Assembly (NCBI GenBank): GCA_028753945.1
Contig: JAPNXP010000001.1
Location: forward strand, 5,756,501 to 5,820,500
DNA length: 64,000 bases
Source of the DNA: Hexactinellida sp. DTS-2022
Lineage: Eukaryota > Porifera > Hexactinellida
Direction: 5' to 3'
Shown: positions 35,326 to 47,510 of the stretch, piece after piece
Numbering within the stretch: the stretch's first letter is position 1
Layout of the letters: each line of letters starts with the position of its first letter
The notes under the pieces: generated by a model
Databases searched by the model: none
What the model was told of the DNA's origin: nothing
The model's input: only the letters and a program-made list of their open reading frames with translations
Program-made: the position numbers and the translations under genes

Positions 35326-38300
35326 TACTTGTTTACTTAGAATGACAAAAGGGATTAAGTTTATATTCCATTATAAATGCGTTTAGACCCCACCCTATCA
35401 CTCTAATACAATTCGGACACCAAACAAGCACACAAACGAATAGTCATAAACTAAAAATTCCATCTCAATAATCCATTGTTTATATATCAGTTATCGTTTT
35501 GAAATTGAAATCAGCATAATTGTTTCCTTAGAATGACATATGGGATTAAGTTTAAATTTCCATTATTAATGCATTATAAACCCCCCCTTACACTCTAATA
35601 CATTTCGGGCACCAAGCACACACATAGACAAATATTTATACAAATATAGATATTCCATCTCATTAATCCATTGTTTGAATATCAGAAATCGTTCAGAAAT
35701 TGAATAACTGTTGAGTGAAATTGAATTTTCATATAGGAGAAAACTTTAATACAACTATTGTATTAGAAATCGATTTATATAGTAGCAGCTATTGAATCAA
35801 ATTGAATTATTCATTTACAATATAATACTATATTGTAACTATGATATCAGAAATTGATTTGTATAGTAATAGCTATTGAATGTAAATTAATTATTCATAT
35901 ATACTAGAATTCTTTATTGTGATTATAATATTAAAAAAAATCCAAAATTGCAGCTGTGCCGACGCATGTTCCTTTTGTGGCACTATATTTTGGTGGTGGT
36001 TTATTGATAGTGCCTCCAAAGGAACACGCTTGTGGCACAGCTGCAATTTTGGATTTTTTTCGCCATGTCATGAACACCTCATAGTGTTTAGTCTCATTTA
36101 ACAAGTTGTACGGGACAAAGGAACCATTGTTGATTTTAAATTATTTCTATCTTGAACCATCTTGGGTTTAATGCCATTCATTCATTATGTATAGATAATA
36201 AATGATATAAATAGTTAATTATTTTAGCAATGTGAGTTGAGTTGAGTTAAGTAAACAAATTTCCAATTTAATTTAATTTGCTTTAATCCATTGAATATAA
36301 ATATACTGTTTAAAATTGGAAATCAGCATACTTGTTTACTTAGAATGACAAAAGGGATCTAGTTTATATTCCTATTATAACCCCCTATCACTCTAATACA
36401 ATTCGACCACCAAACACGCACACAGACTAATAGTCATTTAATAGATATTCCATTTCATTAATCCATTGTTTGTATATCAGTCATCGTTTTAAAATTGAAA
36501 TCAGCATACTCGCTTACTTTGAATGACATATGGGATTAAGTTTATATTTCCATTATACGTAAATGCTTTATAAACCCCCCCCCCTTACACTCTAATACAT
36601 TTCGGGCACCAAGCACACAAATAGACAAATATTTATACAAATAGATATCCCATCTCATTAATCCATTGTTTGAATATCAGAAATTGTTCTGAAATTGAAT
36701 AACTGTTGAGTGAAATTGAATTTTCATGTAGGAGAAAACTTTAATACAACTATTGTATTAGAAATCGATTTATATACTAATGAATCAAATTGAATTATTC
36801 ATATAAATAGAATAAATTATTGTAACTATGATATCAGAAATAGATTTGTATAGTAATAGCTATTGAATGTAAATTAGTTATTCATATATACTAGAATTCT
36901 TTATTGTGATTATAATATCAACAATAACTTGAATCGAAATAACACTGAATCTAATTGAATTATTCATAAATATTAAATAGTAGTTATTCATCGAAACCAC
37001 GAAATAATTGCATAATTGAAAAATCCAAAATTGCAGCTGTGCCGACGCATGTTCCTTTGGTGGCACTATATTTTGGTGGCGGTCTATTGATAGTGCCTCC
37101 AATGGAACATGCTGTTGACACAGGCTGCAATTTTGGATTTTTGTCGCCATGTCATGAACGTCACATGGTGTTTACACCCATTTATCAATTTGTTACGGGA
37201 CAAAGGAACGTTTGATAAATTTTCATGCTTCTTTCTATCTTAAACCATCTTGAGTTTAAGTTTATATTTCCATTATAAATGCGTTTTAGACCCCCCTAAC
37301 ACTCTAATACAATTCGGGCACCTGTTATTACGGGACAAGGATTGATTGATAAATTGGAATTTTGTTTTTATCTTAAACCATTTTGCGTTTAATGCCATTC
37401 ATTTATTATGTATAGAAAAAATGATATAAATAGTTAATTATTTTAGCAATGTTATCCACTGTGAGTTGAGTTAATAATAAGTAAACAAATTCCCAATTTA
37501 ATTTAATTTGCTTTAATCCATTGAATATTAATATACTGTTTAAAATTGGAAATCAGCATACTTGTTTACTTAGAATGACAAAAGGGATCTAGTTTATATT
37601 CCCATTATAACCCCTATCACTCTAATACAATTCGGGCACCAAACACGCACACAGACGAATAGTCATTTAATAGATATTCCATTTCATTAATCCATTGTTT
37701 GTACATCAGTCATCGTTTTAAATTGAAATCAGCATACTCGCTTACTTTGAATGACATATGGGATTAAGTTTATATTTCCATTTAAATGCGTTATAAACCC
37801 CCCCTTACACTCTGATACATTTCGGGCACCAAGCACACACATAGAAAAATATTTATACAAATAGATATTCCATCTCATTAATCCATTGTTTGAATATCAG
37901 AAATCGTTCTGAAATTGAATAACTGTTGAGTGGAATTGAATTTTCAAATAGGAGAAAACTTCAATACAACTATGTATTAGAAATCGATTTATATAGTAGC
38001 AGCTATTGAATCAAATTGAATTATTCATTTACAATATAATACTTTATTGTAACTATCTATGATATCAGAAATTGATTTGTATAGTAATAGCTATTGAATG
38101 TAAATTAATTATTCATATATACTAGAATTCTTTATTATGATTATAATATCAACAATAACTTGAATCGAAATAACACTGAATCTAATTGAATTATTCATAA
38201 ATATTAAATAGTAGTTATTCATCGAAACCACGAAATAATTGCATAATTGAATATTAATGAATTTACGATTTTAGAAAGTTAAGGGTCAATTGTGGCAACT

Positions 38301-38705
38301 TTGAGCCTAATTCTCAGGAAAATGAGGACGGATTAAAAAAAATCGTGAAGAGCTATCAGTTGCAAAATTTTTTGTTATTGCATTTATTTTCTTGTGGGAC
38401 AAAAAAAGCTAAAAGTCCCGTTAAAAGATTTTCCAAGTCGAAATTGAAAAATCAGGCCACGAAGTGCACATTAATCAACAACCAGACACCTATCCTGAGA
38501 ATCTCAGAGCTCTAGCACTTATGGTTTAGCCTGGGGAGGCGACACGGAGAAAAAAAGAAAAAAAATCCAAAATTGCAGCCTGTGCCGACGCATGTTCCTT
38601 TGGTGGCACTATATTTTGGTGGTGGTCTATTAATAGTGCCTCCAATGCAACATGCTGTCGCACAGCTGCAATTTTGGATTTTTTTCGCCATGTCTTGAAT
38701 GTCAC

Positions 38706-38972
38706 CAGTGGCAGATCCAGACATGTTGAAAAGGGGGGGCTCAAGAAATAATGCGAGCGTAGTGAGCAACTTATAAGGGGGTATGGGGGGTAACCCCCCA
38801 GATTTTCTTTGGGTTATATACACTCAGAAGTCATTTTAAACGCTAATTTCTTTATAATGAGCCATAATTCAAACTTGAGGCTGAAGTTTCTTAATTATTT
38901 TGTCATTTTCAGCTAAATTTCAGTCAATTTCATTTTTGAAGGGTGGGCCCAGGCCCCCTGGATCCGCCCCTG
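38706..38972. mobile_element. 267-bp hAT-like MITE with 5-bp duplication
   Basis: Ends CAGTGGCAGATCCAG and CTGGATCCGCCCCTG; GTCAC flanks both sides (38701-38705, 38973-38977). The related unit at 37157-37170 (AACGTCACATGG) shows the empty site. A 5-bp duplication with CAG..CTG ends is unusual for hAT but known for a subgroup. G- and C-rich interior, no coding content. Confidence 0.85.
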
Positions 38973-40073
38973 GTCACATGGTGTTTACACCCATTCATCA
39001 ATTTGTTACGGGACAAAGGAACGTTTGATAAATTTCATGCTTCTTTCTATCTTAAACCATCTTGAGTTTAAGTTTATATTTTCATTATACATGCGTTTTA
39101 GACCCCCCTATCACTCTAATACAATTCGGGCACCAAACACGCACACAGACGAATAGTCATTTAATAGATATTCCAATTCATTAATCCATTGTTTGTATAT
39201 CTGTCATCGTTTTAAAATTGAAATCAGCATACTCGCTTACTTTGAATGATATATGGGGATTAAGTTTATATTTCCATTATAAATGCGTTATAAACCCCCC
39301 TTACACTCTAATACATTTCGGGCACCAAGCATACACATAGACAAATATTTATACAAATAGATATTCCATCTCATTAATCCATTGTTTGAATATCAGAATC
39401 GTTCTGAAATTGAATAACTGTTGAGTTAAATTGAATTTTCTTATAGGAGAAAACTTTAATACAACTATGTATTAGAAATCGATTTATATAGTAGCAGCTA
39501 TTGAATCAAATTGAATTATTCATTTACAATACTTGATTGGAACTATGATATCAGAAATTGATTTGTATAGTAATAGCTATTGAATGTAAATTAGTTATTC
39601 ATATTACAAGAATTTTTTATTGTAATTATGATATCAACAATAACTTGAATCGAAATAACACTGAATCAATTGAATTATTCATAAATATAGTTATTCATCG
39701 AAACCACGAAATAATTGCATAATTGAATATTAATGAATTTACGATTTTAGAAAGTTAAGGGTGAATTGTGGCAACTTTGAGCCTAATTCTCAGGAAAATG
39801 AGGGCGGATTAAAAAAATCGTGAAGAGCTATCAGTTGCAAAATACTTTTCTGATACTAATGATTCGATTTTTTTCTTGTTATTGCATTTATTTTCTTGTG
39901 GGACAAAAAAAGCTAAAAGTCCCGTTAAAAATTTTCCCAAGTCAAAATTGAAAAATCAGGCCACGAAGTGCACATTAATCAACAACCAGACACCTATCCT
40001 GAGAATCTCAGAGCTCTAGCACTTATGGTTTAGCCTGGGGAGGCGACACGGAGAAAACAAAAAAAAACATCCA

Positions 40074-40190
40074 AGGCAGTAAGATTAGAACTGGGCCACT
40101 ATACTATAGTATAGTCGGCACAGTAAAATAAAGGCAGTGATTCTAATACTGGGCCACTATACTATAGTATAGTCGGCACAGTAAAAAAAA
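40074..40190 (+). repeat. Palindromic minisatellite, two units
   Basis: Two ~58-bp units in tandem, each with AAGGCAGT..., ACTGGGCC, the palindrome ACTATACTATAGTATAGT and CGGCACAGTA. They lie exactly in the A-rich junction before the hairpin at 40192. The same junction without them occurs in the sister copies. Confidence 0.9.
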
Positions 40191-41621
40191 AATCCAAAAT
40201 TGCAGCTGTGCCGACGCATGTTCCTTTTGTTGCACTATATTTTGGTGGTGGTTTATTGATAGTGCCTCCAAAGGAACACGCTTGTGGCACAGCTGCAATT
40301 TTGGATTTTTTTCGCCATGTCATGAACACCTCATAGTGTTTAGTCTCATTTAACAAGTTGTACGGGACAAAGGAACCATTGTTGATTTTAAATTATTTCT
40401 ATCTTGAACCATCTTGGGTTTAATGCCATTCATTCATTATGTATAGATAATAAATGATATAAATAGTTAATTATTTTAGCAATGTGAGTTGAGTTGAGTT
40501 AAGTAAACAAATTTCCAATTTAATTTAATTTGCTTTAATCCATTGAATATAAATATACTGTTTAAAATTGGAAATCAGCATACTTGTTTACTTAGAATGA
40601 CAAAAGGGATCTAGTTTATATTCCTATTATAACCCCCTATCACTCTAATACAATTCGACCACCAAACACGCACACAGACGAATAGTCATTTAATAGATAT
40701 TCCATTTCATTAATCCATTGTTTGTATATCAGTCATCGTTTTAAAATTGAAATCAGCATACTCGCTTACTTTGAATGACATATGGGATTAAGTTTATATT
40801 TCCATTATACGTAAATGCTTTATAAACCCCCCCCCCCTTACACTCTAATACATTTCGGGCACCAAGCACACAAATAGACAAATATTTATACAAATAGATA
40901 TCCCATCTCATTAATCCATTGTTTGAATATCAGAAATTGTTCTGAAATTGAATAACTGTTGAGTGAAATTGAATTTTCATATAGGAGAAAACTTTAATAC
41001 AACTATTGTATTAGAAATCGATTTATATACTAATGAATCAAATTGAATTATTCATATAAATAGAATAAATTATTGTAACTATGATATCAGAAATAGATTT
41101 GTATAGTAATTGCTATTGAATGTAAATTAGTTATTCATATATACTAGAATTCTTTATTGTGATTATAATATCAACAATAACTTGAATCGAAATAACACTG
41201 AATCTAATTGAATTATTCATAAATATTAAATAGTAGTTATTCATCGAAACCACGAAATAATTGCATAATTGAATATTAATGAATTTACGATTTTAGAAAG
41301 TTAAGGGTCAATTGTGGCAACTTTGAGCCTAATTCTCAGGAAAATGAGGACGGATTAAAAAGATCGTGAAGAGCTATCAGTTGCAAAATACTTTTCTGAT
41401 ACTAATGATTCTAAAATTTTTCTTGTTATTGCATTTATTTTCTTGTGGGACAAAAAAAGCTAAAAGTCCCGTTAAAAAATTTCACAAGTCGAAATTGAAA
41501 AATCAGGCCACGAAGTGCACATTAATCAACAACCAGACACCTATTCTGAAAATCTCAGAGCTCTAGCACTTATGGTTCAGCCTGGGGAGGCGACACGGAG
41601 AAAAAAAAAAAAAAAAAAAAA

Positions 41622-41791
41622 TCCAAGGCACTAAGACCAATACTGGGCCACTATACTATAGTATAGTCGGCACAGTAATAAAGGCAGTGATTCCAATACT
41701 GGGCCACTATACTATAGTATAGTCGGCACAGTAAAAATAATAAAGGCAGTGATTCCAATACTGTCCACTATACTATAGTATAGTCGGCACA

Positions 41792-41826
<35 letters not shown>

Positions 41827-42286
41827 GGCAGTGATTCCAATACTGGGCCACTATACTATAGTATAGTCGGCACAGTAAAAATAAAAATAATAAAGGCAGT
41901 GATTCTAATACTGGGCCACTATACTATAGTATAGTCGGCACAGTAATAATAATAATAATAATAATAAAGGCAATGATTCCAATACTGGGCCACTATACTA
42001 TAGTATAGTCGGCACAGTAATAATAATAATCACTAACCAAAGCACTAAGATTAGAACTGGGCCACTATACTATAGTATAGTCGGAACACTAATAATAATA
42101 TAGGCAGTAAGATTAGAACTGGACCACTATACTATAGTATAGTCGGCACAGTATTAATAATAATAATATTAAAGGCAGTAAGATTAGAACTGGGCCACTA
42201 TACTATAGTTTAGTCGGCACAGTAATAACTAACCAAGGAAGTAAGATTAGAACTGGGCCACTATACTGTGGTATAGTTGGCACAGT
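41622..42286 (+). repeat. Palindromic minisatellite array in AAT repeats
   Basis: About ten units of the ACTATACTATAGTATAGT palindrome flanked by ACTGGGCC and CGGCACAGTA. They are joined by (AAT)n of variable length (up to about 12 triplets near 41790) or by ACTAACCAA spacers. Two subtypes alternate: AAGGCAGTGATTCCAATACT and AAGGCAGTAAGATTAGAACT. A few units have lost symmetry (TAGTTTAGT at 42207, ACTGTGGTATAGTTGG at 42265). Confidence 0.92.
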
Positions 42287-43206
42287 AATCTGTACATTAA
42301 AAGAGGAATTGTTGTGTGTTTGTTTGTGTGTGTGTTTGTCCAGAATTAATTGGAAAGACTACGAGTCCTAGAAAGCTGAAAATTGGTATACAGGGATAAT
42401 TTTGTACTGCGACAACGATCTATTGGTTTTCTAAGCGAAATATCCGGATTATGACGTCATAAACCCACATATTTGGGAATAACTCTTTCAGTTTTTATTC
42501 GATTCGCCCACAATTTTAGATGATGACACAACATACAATGAGACACACGTATACCGGTTTATGGGATTGTGACGTCACGTTCGAACTAATTTGGATTTAA
42601 CTCTTACATTTTTGGTTCAATCGACAAATAATTTTCTCACATTATAAAACAGAATGTATTGCATGTCTCTAGAAATTTTTATAATTTTCGCATTTAATCT
42701 GAGCCAGGCAATAACAAAAATGTAACCTACAATTGCTGCGTCATTGCACATATTGAGGTTTGATGATTTAATCTCACCTACATTATTTCCGAAATTGCAT
42801 ACTTGATTAATCCAGTTTGGCTTCCATCAGTTTATTTCTATTCGTGATGTATTTAGCTTACGTCAATCACATAAGCATAATGTTACTATCAAAGTAATTC
42901 AACTATTTACAAACAATTTACTACTATGCTGTTAAAATCCTTGGTTAGCAAATAACATGAGTGAATTAATTGATTAGTACTTGACGTACTGGGATCCCAA
43001 ATAGCAGCATACTGAATTGAGTACGTGTAATTTACCAGTCACAGGCTTAACTTATTTAATATGAGTTATATTTGAGGAGAGTAAGGCCGCGAAGCGGCCG
43101 TTAATTGTTTTGCGTAGTGTCTAATACGAACGAACAAAGGTCGCGAAGCGACCTTTGTGAGAGTGATCCGTCGCGAAGCGACCGAGACCGAAGGGCTCGT
43201 AATATT
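42287..43206 (+). repeat. Copy of the GCGAAGC-hairpin repeat in the array
   Basis: Matches 345-480 and 755-895 of the first copy, with extra sequence between. Hairpins are at 43085-43099 (stem GGCCGC), 43134-43158 (stem ACAAAGGTCGC) and about 43170-43183. It interrupts the minisatellite, which resumes at 43207, so it inserted after the array formed. Confidence 0.75.
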
Positions 43207-43384
43207 AAAGGCAGTAAGATTAGAACTGGGCCACTATACTATAGTATAGTCGGCACAGTAATAATAAAGGCAGTGAGATTATAACTGGGCCACTATACTA
43301 TAGTATAGTCGGCACAGTAATAATATACCAAAGCACTAAGATAAGAACTGGGCCACTATACTATAGTATAGTCGGCACAGTAAC
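43207..43384 (+). repeat. Palindromic minisatellite, three further units
   Basis: Three units of the same kind, at about 43208, 43265 and 43327. The array ends abruptly at GCACAGTAAC, where the MULE fragment begins. Confidence 0.9.
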
Positions 43385-44102
43385 AACTTACGATGGAATG
43401 TTTTCAAAACTACTTGAAATCGAACCAGCATTAAACCCCACATCAATTATGGTTGACTTCGAAAAGGCCTCAATAAACTCCATAGAATCTCACGCTCACT
43501 TCACCGCTTCCACATCAGGATGCTTTTTTCACTTATCGCAGAACATACACAGGAAATCCAGACTGAAGGACTAGCTTCAGAGTATAGTCAAGACATGGAG
43601 TATGGGATTAAACTCAAAATGCTGCCGAGTCTGGCATTTGTGCCAGAAACTGATGTACGTAGTTGATAGTTTCAATATCTTAATGCAGAATCCCCCCAAT
43701 CAGCATGCAATATTGCGAAGTATTTTGAAGACTACTATATTGGCAAAAAGCTTCCTGACAATACTCGACGGATACCTCCATTTCCTATCAGATTATGGAA
43801 CATGTACACAAGAATACTTAATAGCATGCCTCGTTCTAATAACTGTGTTGAAGGATGGCACAACGCCTTCAAATCAGGGATATGCCATGCGCACCCAAGC
43901 TTTCTTTTGCTTTTGTTCCACTTACAGAGGGAACAATCCCTTCAAGAAGCGATTTATGCTAAGTGGGAAGGTGGGTCCATTAAGCAACGATCTAAACAGT
44001 CCATCGAACAGGAAAAAAGACTACAAAATATCGTTGGAGACCTATCAAAAACGTGATATATTGGTTTATCTTCGTGGCATTGCCTATAATTTTAACTTGT
44101 GA
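43385..44102 (+). pseudogene. MULE transposase fragment
   Basis: From about 43395 one frame reads EPALNPTSIMVDFEKASINS, where the Asp-Phe-Glu matches the second acidic motif of MULE transposases. It continues with GCFFHLSQNIHRKIQTEGL (the C-x2-H motif). After frame changes near 43610-43640, the frame 43802-44056 gives SMPRSNNCVEGWHNAFKSG, where the N-N-x-x-E-x-W-H motif carries the last catalytic Glu. The N-terminal FLYWCH and first Asp are missing. It directly abuts the minisatellite, so it is a truncated piece and not functional. Confidence 0.85.
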
Positions 44103-44307
44103 TGATACAATATTTTTCTGACTTGTGCTTCCCTAGCCCTCTCATTATTCATATTTATTATAGAGAAACTATTATTGAACTAATTTTATAAATAAAAGAA
44201 CTATATACTACATTAGATAGAGCTACTGGTTAAGAATTGTCCCTGCGACTAATTTTCCAGCGACCAATTTTCTGGCGACCAATTTTCCGCCATTCCTCCA
44301 AAATAAT

Positions 44308-44820
44308 CAATGGTTAAACGACATCCATGGTCCAAAATTTCACACTAGTGAACAGGCCTTATTATAACGTAGGTCACGAACATGTACATTAATCATGCGG
44401 ACACGTTGGTCACACCAGATCGCCACTATGCTAACTCATCGCATGATGACGTAATCATTAAAATTTCACATTGTTAAATTTACTATTTAGGCCTATTTAC
44501 GCTTTATAATCAATATTAGGAGTATATAAACCACACACCAACCGCGAAGCGGTTGGTGTGTGGTTGTGTTCTGCCGCGAAGCGACCTAGCAAGTGAAGCG
44601 CGCTAGTTAATAATTATATCGGCTAACGCATCCCTGGTCCAAAATCCACAAGTTACTCTTAGGCATTATGTATAGTAGGCTATGGTTAAGTGTATATACT
44701 TTTTTCTCATTTCCATGGTGCAGCAACACTTTCCTATTTTGGTTTTCCAACAATTTCCGGTTTTGCTTTTCTAATATAATAATACTTTCTTGTACCTATC
44801 ATTATTTTTTTCTATTTTAG
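44308..44820. repeat. P-type ends and a GCGAAGC-hairpin fragment
   Basis: 44350-44372 resembles the end of the 1663-2740 palindrome (GGCCTTATTATAACGTAGGTCACG-like, written here as its core ATAACGTAGGTCACG). 44385-44612 matches 1155-1386 and contains a perfect 16-bp-stem hairpin with GAA loop at 44530-44564 and a second CCGCGAAGCG at 44574. 44681-44693 reads TAGTAGGCTATGG, like a P-type right end. The pieces look like remnants of several insertions. Confidence 0.6.
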
Positions 44821-44823
44821 CAT

Positions 44824-47510
44824 ATGCCTGAAAAGTGCTCAGTGGTTGGATGTAAATCTGGTTACCTAAATGGTCCTACAAGTCCACGTTTTAGATTTCC
44901 TTCTACATCGCTATATGAGCTTCGTACCAAATGGATTTACTCTTAAATAGGCCAGATTTTGAGATAACTGCTAATTCGCGGGTTTGTGCTGATCACTTTG
45001 AGGCCCAATACATTAAAGTAAACGAAACTAGAACCCGATTAGTTCACTTTTTTTCTAAATCCTATTCCAATGATCCACCCACTCAATCCCTAAAAGCCAG
45101 GCAGTAGTTCCCATCCAACCACGCAAGCCTCCAAAAGTGCGTGTTTCCAATTAGATGAACTTGTTCCTTAATGGAAAAGTACACCACAAAGGATTTTGAT
45201 GATGTCATCAGGTTCCAGAAGAAGAGCCGGAATATTAAGACCTTACTTTTCACTCAACAATTACTGCTTACCATCTAGTAATCGATGCTGGAATCGTATG
45301 TATCAAATAATTTATTTATATCGTCAAAGCCTTTCATGTCACACTTAGTTTTGAAGGTTCTCCAGTTCCTCTCCCTGAATACATCGATAGAGCTACATGA
45401 TCTAAGCTTACTCATTTGTATCTACTTGAAAACCTCCCTAATTATTGCAGTAACGTAACTTCAAATTTCAACATTCAGGTGATTAATGAGTTACTAAATA
45501 TTTGTTACATTAGACCTCGTGGTAGACCTAAGGATACAGCAAACATTTTGAAGTTTGCACTTCTTCTTCGATACATCTCTAATTCTGCCTACCAACTTTT
45601 GAAGAAATACCTTCCATTGCCTAGTCTATCTCTACTTCGATCGTTGAAGTCTCCTACAATCGATAAATTGTAAAGCACTTTCAGCTCTCCGTGACAACGA
45701 TTTAATCGTAAACGATATGATCCTACTCCTAGATGAAATGTACCTCCAACCTCAAGTGAATTTTGACCGTAAACTTTAATTGGATGTGATCAAGATCTTG
45801 ATATATTCAAGAATATCCTTTGTTTTATGGTTATTTCGCTAACTAAGTCAATACCATTTATAGTGTCAGCAATACCTATCGTGAAAATCTCCGGGGATAT
45901 AGTACATTCTAGTTTATAGAAATGCATATCTATTCTGACTAAAGCACAGTTTAACCTTCGTGCGATAATCTCAGAAAATCATCCTACCAACGTCAGACTC
46001 AGTGCTTATAAACAACTCAGACACCTACATGGAATTCATGATAGTGATCATGTTATTTACAATCCTTATGACTCTGAAAAGACAATTTACCTTCAATTTG
46101 ATACTGTGCATTTACTAAAGAATATTCGCAATAACCTACTAGCCGTAATATGTTTTAACCTTACTGAGTTTAAGTTCTCATCTCCTAATATTAGTCTTAC
46201 GATTTCTGCTGGTTTACTTACTTGGTCATCTTTTCATAAGATTCATAAACAAGATCTTCGTCTAGCTGCACACCTTCGAGCGCACCAAAAATTAACTATG
46301 CAGTACTACACCCGTGAAACAAAAAACAGTCAGTTCCTCTCGCACTAGCTATCTTTGAAGAAATAACTGCATCTTCTTTCAGGCTCTATCTATCCGAAGA
46401 TAATACAACACCCAGCTTTTTAGATCTAATTCACACATGGTGGTTGGTCGTTAATTCTAAAGATCTACCATCCCAACGTAAGAGGAAATGCATTAGTTTT
46501 CGGTGATTGTAGGCCTGAATTTTTAAGAGCTATTAACTCGTGGTTAACCAATTGGGAGACCTCAACAAAATTTGGTTTATCAAGACAAACTTTCTCTGCT
46601 TTTAGGCAAACTAATAACGCCATAACAGATCTATCTTCTGATTTACTTTCTGATGGATACAAATTCGTTTTAACGGGAAGAATGCAAACCGACTGCTTAA
46701 AAAGAAGATTTTCACATTATCGTCAAATGAGCGGAGGACGTTTTCTTGTTAGTTACAGTGAAGTAATTAGTTCAGAATCTATAATCAAGATGAAAACACT
46801 ACTTCAACATAAACTCGAAATTAGTGCATTGACAAAGGAATCAAACCAAGAATATGATGAAAACCTTCTTGAAGAACAAGTTTTAAAGCTACAATTTATC
46901 AATTATGAAAATCTTCTTTTATCCGAGAAATCACACCAAGTTGTAGCATATATCTCTGGATTTATTTAATATACTTTACTCAAAGATGCTCCATGTATAG
47001 AATGCATAAACCTTTGCAGCAGCCAGCAAGATCCTATAGTGCAGTGGTTCTCAACAGCGGGGTCGCGACCCCATGTGGGGTCGCCATTAATATTTCTTGG
47101 GGTCGCTCCATGTTGGGAGCGACCCCAAGAACCCCATGTTGGGGTCGCTTGGGGTCGCGAGAGAAAAGTAGTTGAGAACCACTGCTATAGTGACTCAATA
47201 GTCAATACCTCATAGAGTCAAAGATTTGGATAGAGGCGGTCTTACTTTACTGTCTTCTTCCCTTAATCATTATGTGGAATCTGCATTTTGTGTCATTGAA
47301 GCTAGTGAAACTGAAATTGTCCAAACTGCATTTCCCTGGAAAACACTAAGCTTGAGATTATTACAGGAAGTCTCACAAACCTGGGATAGCGGTTTTGCAT
47401 GCTTCTCGCATACACAACAAGTCCGAAAAACTGTCAACAGAATTATTTACAACATTTATTACAACAACTTGCGTAAAGCCATCAATGAGAGCGTAGGAAA
47501 GACCAAGTAG
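44824..47510 (+). pseudogene. Second P-like (THAP) transposase, heavily decayed
   Basis: The ATG at 44824 opens MPEKCSVVGCKSGY, a THAP start. With one frame change it continues to VCADHFEAQYI. Further pieces in order are GRPKDTANILKFALLLRYIS (45515-45590), LLLDEMYLQPQVNFD (about 45725-45770, likely with a catalytic Asp), FDTVHLLKNIRNNLLAV (46098-46150), an HTWWLVVNSKD-type helix region (46435) and TDCLKRRFSHYRQMSGGRF (46684-46740, the late family motif). All are typical of P/THAP9 transposases and in the right order, so the gene was full length before at least six frameshifts. It differs clearly from the element at 12984. A hAT MITE is nested at 47042-47184. GTAGGCCATG at 47770-47779 may be its right end; the left end was not fixed. 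Confidence 0.85.
47042..47184. mobile_element. 143-bp hAT MITE
   Basis: Ends CAGTGGTTCTCAACAG and TTGAGAACCACTG, flanked by CTATAGTG (47034-47041, 47185-47192). The CAGTGGTTCTCAA terminus is common in hAT MITEs of many animals. The centre repeats GGGGTCGC in both orientations. It lies in the decayed P-like gene and is younger than it. Confidence 0.95.

Larger units (their letters stand above)
34991..41600 (-). repeat. Second repeat type sharing the same hairpin
   Basis: Blocks of roughly 1-1.5 kb recur four to five times with hairpins at 35940-36054, 37023-37138, 38565-38679 and 40192-40306. Hallmarks are AATCAGCATACTYGYTTACT, AATACAATTCGGGCACCAA, TTAATCCATTGTTTG and CCACGAAATAATTGCATAAT. 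The right part reads GAAAAATCAGGCCACGAAG then a GACACGGAGA junction before an A-run. Compared with 30050-34990 the flanks differ but the hairpin and the TGCCATTCATTCATTATGTA block are shared. 35938-37015 and 40190-41270 are almost identical, a recent duplication. Confidence 0.8.

Noticed and set aside
41622-42286. Possible CRISPR-like palindromic repeats
   Set aside because: Spacers are AAT microsatellite, not unique sequence, and the context is eukaryotic.
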